Part shown: one piece after another, positions 61,786-64,000 of the stretch | How positions within the stretch are numbered: position 1 is the first letter of the stretch | How the letters are laid out: each line of letters starts with the position of its first letter | Assembly: GCA_031216445.1 (NCBI GenBank) | Contig: CM062217.1 | Span: 24,334,001-24,398,000, forward strand | Length of the DNA stretch: 64,000 nt | Source of the DNA: Lateolabrax maculatus | Taxonomy: Eukaryota; Chordata; Actinopteri; Acropomatiformes; Lateolabracidae | Reading direction: 5' to 3' | Notes under the pieces: generated by a model | Database searches by the model: none | The model's input: only the letters and a program-made list of their open reading frames with translations | What the model was told of the DNA's origin: nothing | Translations under genes and position numbers: made by a program

Positions 61786-64000
61786 ATATATGTTGCAGCA
61801 TCATGGGAAGTCATGCTGCATTAGCTACTGACAGCTCCTGTTTGCACTGTAATCACTGATAAACAGACTAAAATCACCTGAATTACATTTGATATTGAAG
61901 AAAACACAGAGGCCAAAACAAAATTATTACTGGGTGAATTATTAATCTCAAATCAATGTCAATTTACTACATATTTTGGAGCTTTCAACTGCATCTCAAT
62001 GTCTCCATCAGTGAATGGAGCTTGCTCAGGTTTCATATATCGGAGAAGATCTAGTCCATATTTGTTTGTGGTGTACGTTGAACATACTAGTATGTGTATG
62101 AGGTCTGTATGTTGCCATTTCATGGATTTCAAAGGGTTAATTGTAAATTTATCAAGTAAAGATTCCAAATGATCTATGTTTTCAGCCTTTTAAATGCAGA
62201 GATTAGCTGATTTTCTCAGCTTCATGTAATTGTAAATGCAGCAGCTGTGATTTATAGGGTTTTTTACTGTTTCACCAGATTGAATGAAATGGAAAAGGAA
62301 ATTATAGATTAGAAATTGACAATTATAATTCCCCCGTTACCCTAGTTATTAGTGAAAATGCGACTTAAAATCTAAGACAAATATTTGCATTTTAGTTACA
62401 ACTAAAAGTACAGTTTGACGTCTCAGTGACACTGTATTTACGAATGTAGCGATGCTTATACAGCCATGGTTATATAAAAGACATACAGTATATTCCACGG
62501 GCCCTCAGATCACACTGAAATAAACATTCATTGGATCATTTGCCCCAACAGTGCTACAGTGTAAGTTGGTTGTTTCTATATTAGCATGCTCTCTGCAAGT
62601 GTAACATTCAGTATGTGTCAAAGGCGTGACTGCCATCATGGCCGAACACTGGTCACCGCTCATCATCCAATTAGCAAAAGAATCTCCTCAGACAGCATTC
62701 ATCCGAATGGCATTTTATGTCACAATCTGTGGGAAGAGATGCTCTGAATCACCCAGACACCAGCGGCTGACGTGAGATGTTCCTATACGAGCAGCAGCTG
62801 CAGGCCTGTGGTGCAGTGGACGCCATGTTGTTTCATAACTGCTATTGATGCAAACTAACGCTAATGCAGCTTAAAAAGACAAACACAACAGCAACCAAAA
62901 AAAAAAAAAAAAAAATGCTGGATGCTGTGTGGGCACAGCAAATCAGCAAAGATGCAAACATGGCCCACAAGGTTAAGATGAATATGTTGGTTTACATGGG
63001 AGGGTTGAGTAATCCGCAGCAGTGCTGACCCTGAAGAACTCTGAGATTGTATCAAAAGCCAAAATGAGTTTCAAAAGAGAAAATTTCAGGCATGAAAAGA
63101 AAGGCAGTAGGAGGATGCCTTAGGCTCACAAAGAACTGAAGAGTTACACAGCCACTACCCAGACAAAGCAGAGCGGAGTACAATACAATATTCATATTCT
63201 AAATGCTTTGCCAGGTCACAAGCCAAGCTGTCAGGAGCCCTTAAGTCAACAAAAAAACCAGTGAAATAGCCCACTATTTCCTCCCATCAAACTCCATACT
63301 CATTAAAACACAGAAAAACAGGCTAAATGTGGTACATCTCAAAGACTAATGCATTAGTCACCGATGAATAAGGCAAAAAAAAAGTGTGTTGTGAACTGCC
63401 AGTGAGAGGTTGGAGGGGGGACACATGCCAGGTGTTTCATCACCTTCCAGCTAAGAAACTCGGAGGAAATAGCAGCAGCTGTCTGCTATCATCAAAACAT
63501 GGCTACCTCATTTTCCTGTCGAGAAGTCTATCTCGAAATGTGCCGAGACCCATCACAGCGCGCCGTAAACTAATGCCTTATGTCTCTGCCATGGTGAGAG
63601 GCTTTAAATGTATTTTCATATTACCCTCTGTTTCACAGTGGCCGCGGCTGTCGGGAGGCTGGTTCTGATCATTTGTCAATCGAAGTTGATACTTGTGGTG
63701 AGTAATGTAACAGCAGAAACGTGGCTCGCGTGGCTGGCGAGTGAACAGCCTGTCAAAAACAGATAGACCATAAAACAGGAGAGGCGGTCAAGAAGGTGCC
63801 TTTGAGGGAGGAAAGCAAAGCCGGGAGGCTTTCTGAAAATATAAAAAATGCATGTGTACCATTTTTAAAGCATCAATATTCCGCTGTCTAATTTACTGTA
63901 ATGCTTTTGTGTAGTTACCATAAAGCAATGAAACCATGGTGATGCGACTGGTGGCCTCCATCTCACACCGGTGGCGTTCTTTCTCAAAATGAAGCCTACA
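61786..64000. other. Intronic sequence to the window edge, no exon seen
   Basis: Contains (A)19 at 62897-62915. I looked on the minus strand for a signal-peptide exon of unc5d with a GT donor and found none. The part 63400-63720 is repeat-free and relatively GC-rich. Confidence 0.4.
62897..62915 (+). repeat. Homopolymer run (A)19
   Basis: Nineteen A residues after gcaacc. No SINE or LINE body is recognisable upstream, so it is not obviously a retroposon tail. Confidence 0.95.

Larger units (their letters stand above)
305..64000 (-). other. Very large intron upstream of the exon (probably unc5d intron 1, partial)
   Basis: Everything to the right of the exon behaves as one long non-coding interval. 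Outside the L2 element no open frame is longer than about 160 codons, and none that I read matches a known protein family. UNC5D has an extremely long first intron in other vertebrates (established knowledge), and a first exon encoding signal peptide and 5' UTR is not visible up to 64000. That this is intron 1 follows from the exon encoding the first residues of the mature protein. A second gene lying wholly inside the intron is not supported by anything I see. Confidence 0.75.

Noticed and set aside
61786..64000. Search for exon 1 and promoter of unc5d at the right end
   Set aside because: No signal-peptide open frame with a GT donor in the right phase on the minus strand, and no CpG island.
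1..64000. Prokaryotic or phage-type systems, CRISPR arrays, operons
   Set aside because: No long adjacent open frames, ribosome binding sites, regularly spaced repeats or terminators. The window is vertebrate intronic DNA.

Overview
This window looks like vertebrate nuclear DNA, most likely from a ray-finned (teleost, probably percomorph) fish. The reasons are a spliced gene with GT/AG borders, a LINE of the fish L2 clade, several hAT and Tc1/mariner-type elements of teleost type, many simple repeats, and a very low density of long open frames. There are no operons, ribosome binding sites, CRISPR arrays or other prokaryotic features.

The only host protein-coding sequence I can support is one internal exon at the left edge (89-304, minus strand). 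It encodes the start of the mature ectodomain and the first part of the first Ig domain of a netrin receptor of the UNC5 family, closest to UNC5D. Its 5' splice site (GTAAGA), acceptor AG and a good branch-point match are all visible. Transcription runs right to left, so 305-64000 should be the 3' part of the preceding (first) intron. I find no exon 1 or promoter at the right end, so this intron would exceed 63.7 kb. Bases 1-88 are the start of the next intron.

The intron falls into three kinds of sequence. (1) Decayed mobile elements: hAT-like MITEs at 2318-2662, 6105-6279, 9755-10118 and 53505-53997; a dispersed TGCAACTAACGATTA-type repeat in four copies; a near full-length but broken L2 LINE at 10349-14025; Tc1/mariner remnants at 6588-6784 and 61100-61785, the latter with a second element apparently nested in it; an inverted-repeat element at 16298-16971; and other teleost-type dispersed repeats near 18.1, 19.9, 20.6, 30.1 and 58.2 kb. 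(2) Simple repeats, the largest a TA tract of about 60 bp at 42551-42611. (3) Long single-copy-looking non-coding stretches. Several of these (about 21.1-22.3, 33.6-34.1, 38.7-39.6, 45.0-46.2 and 57.3-58.0 kb) have the look of conserved regulatory elements. That is an impression from composition and motifs, not from alignment.

I see no convincing new multi-gene system. The most interesting small structures are a 34-bp foldback created inside an old MITE (2453-2530), which becomes fully paired by G-U wobbles when read on the unc5d sense strand; the layered inverted and tandem repeat element at 16298-16971; and the apparent transposon-in-transposon at 61100-61785. Repeat family names are from memory of consensus sequences and were not checked against a database.
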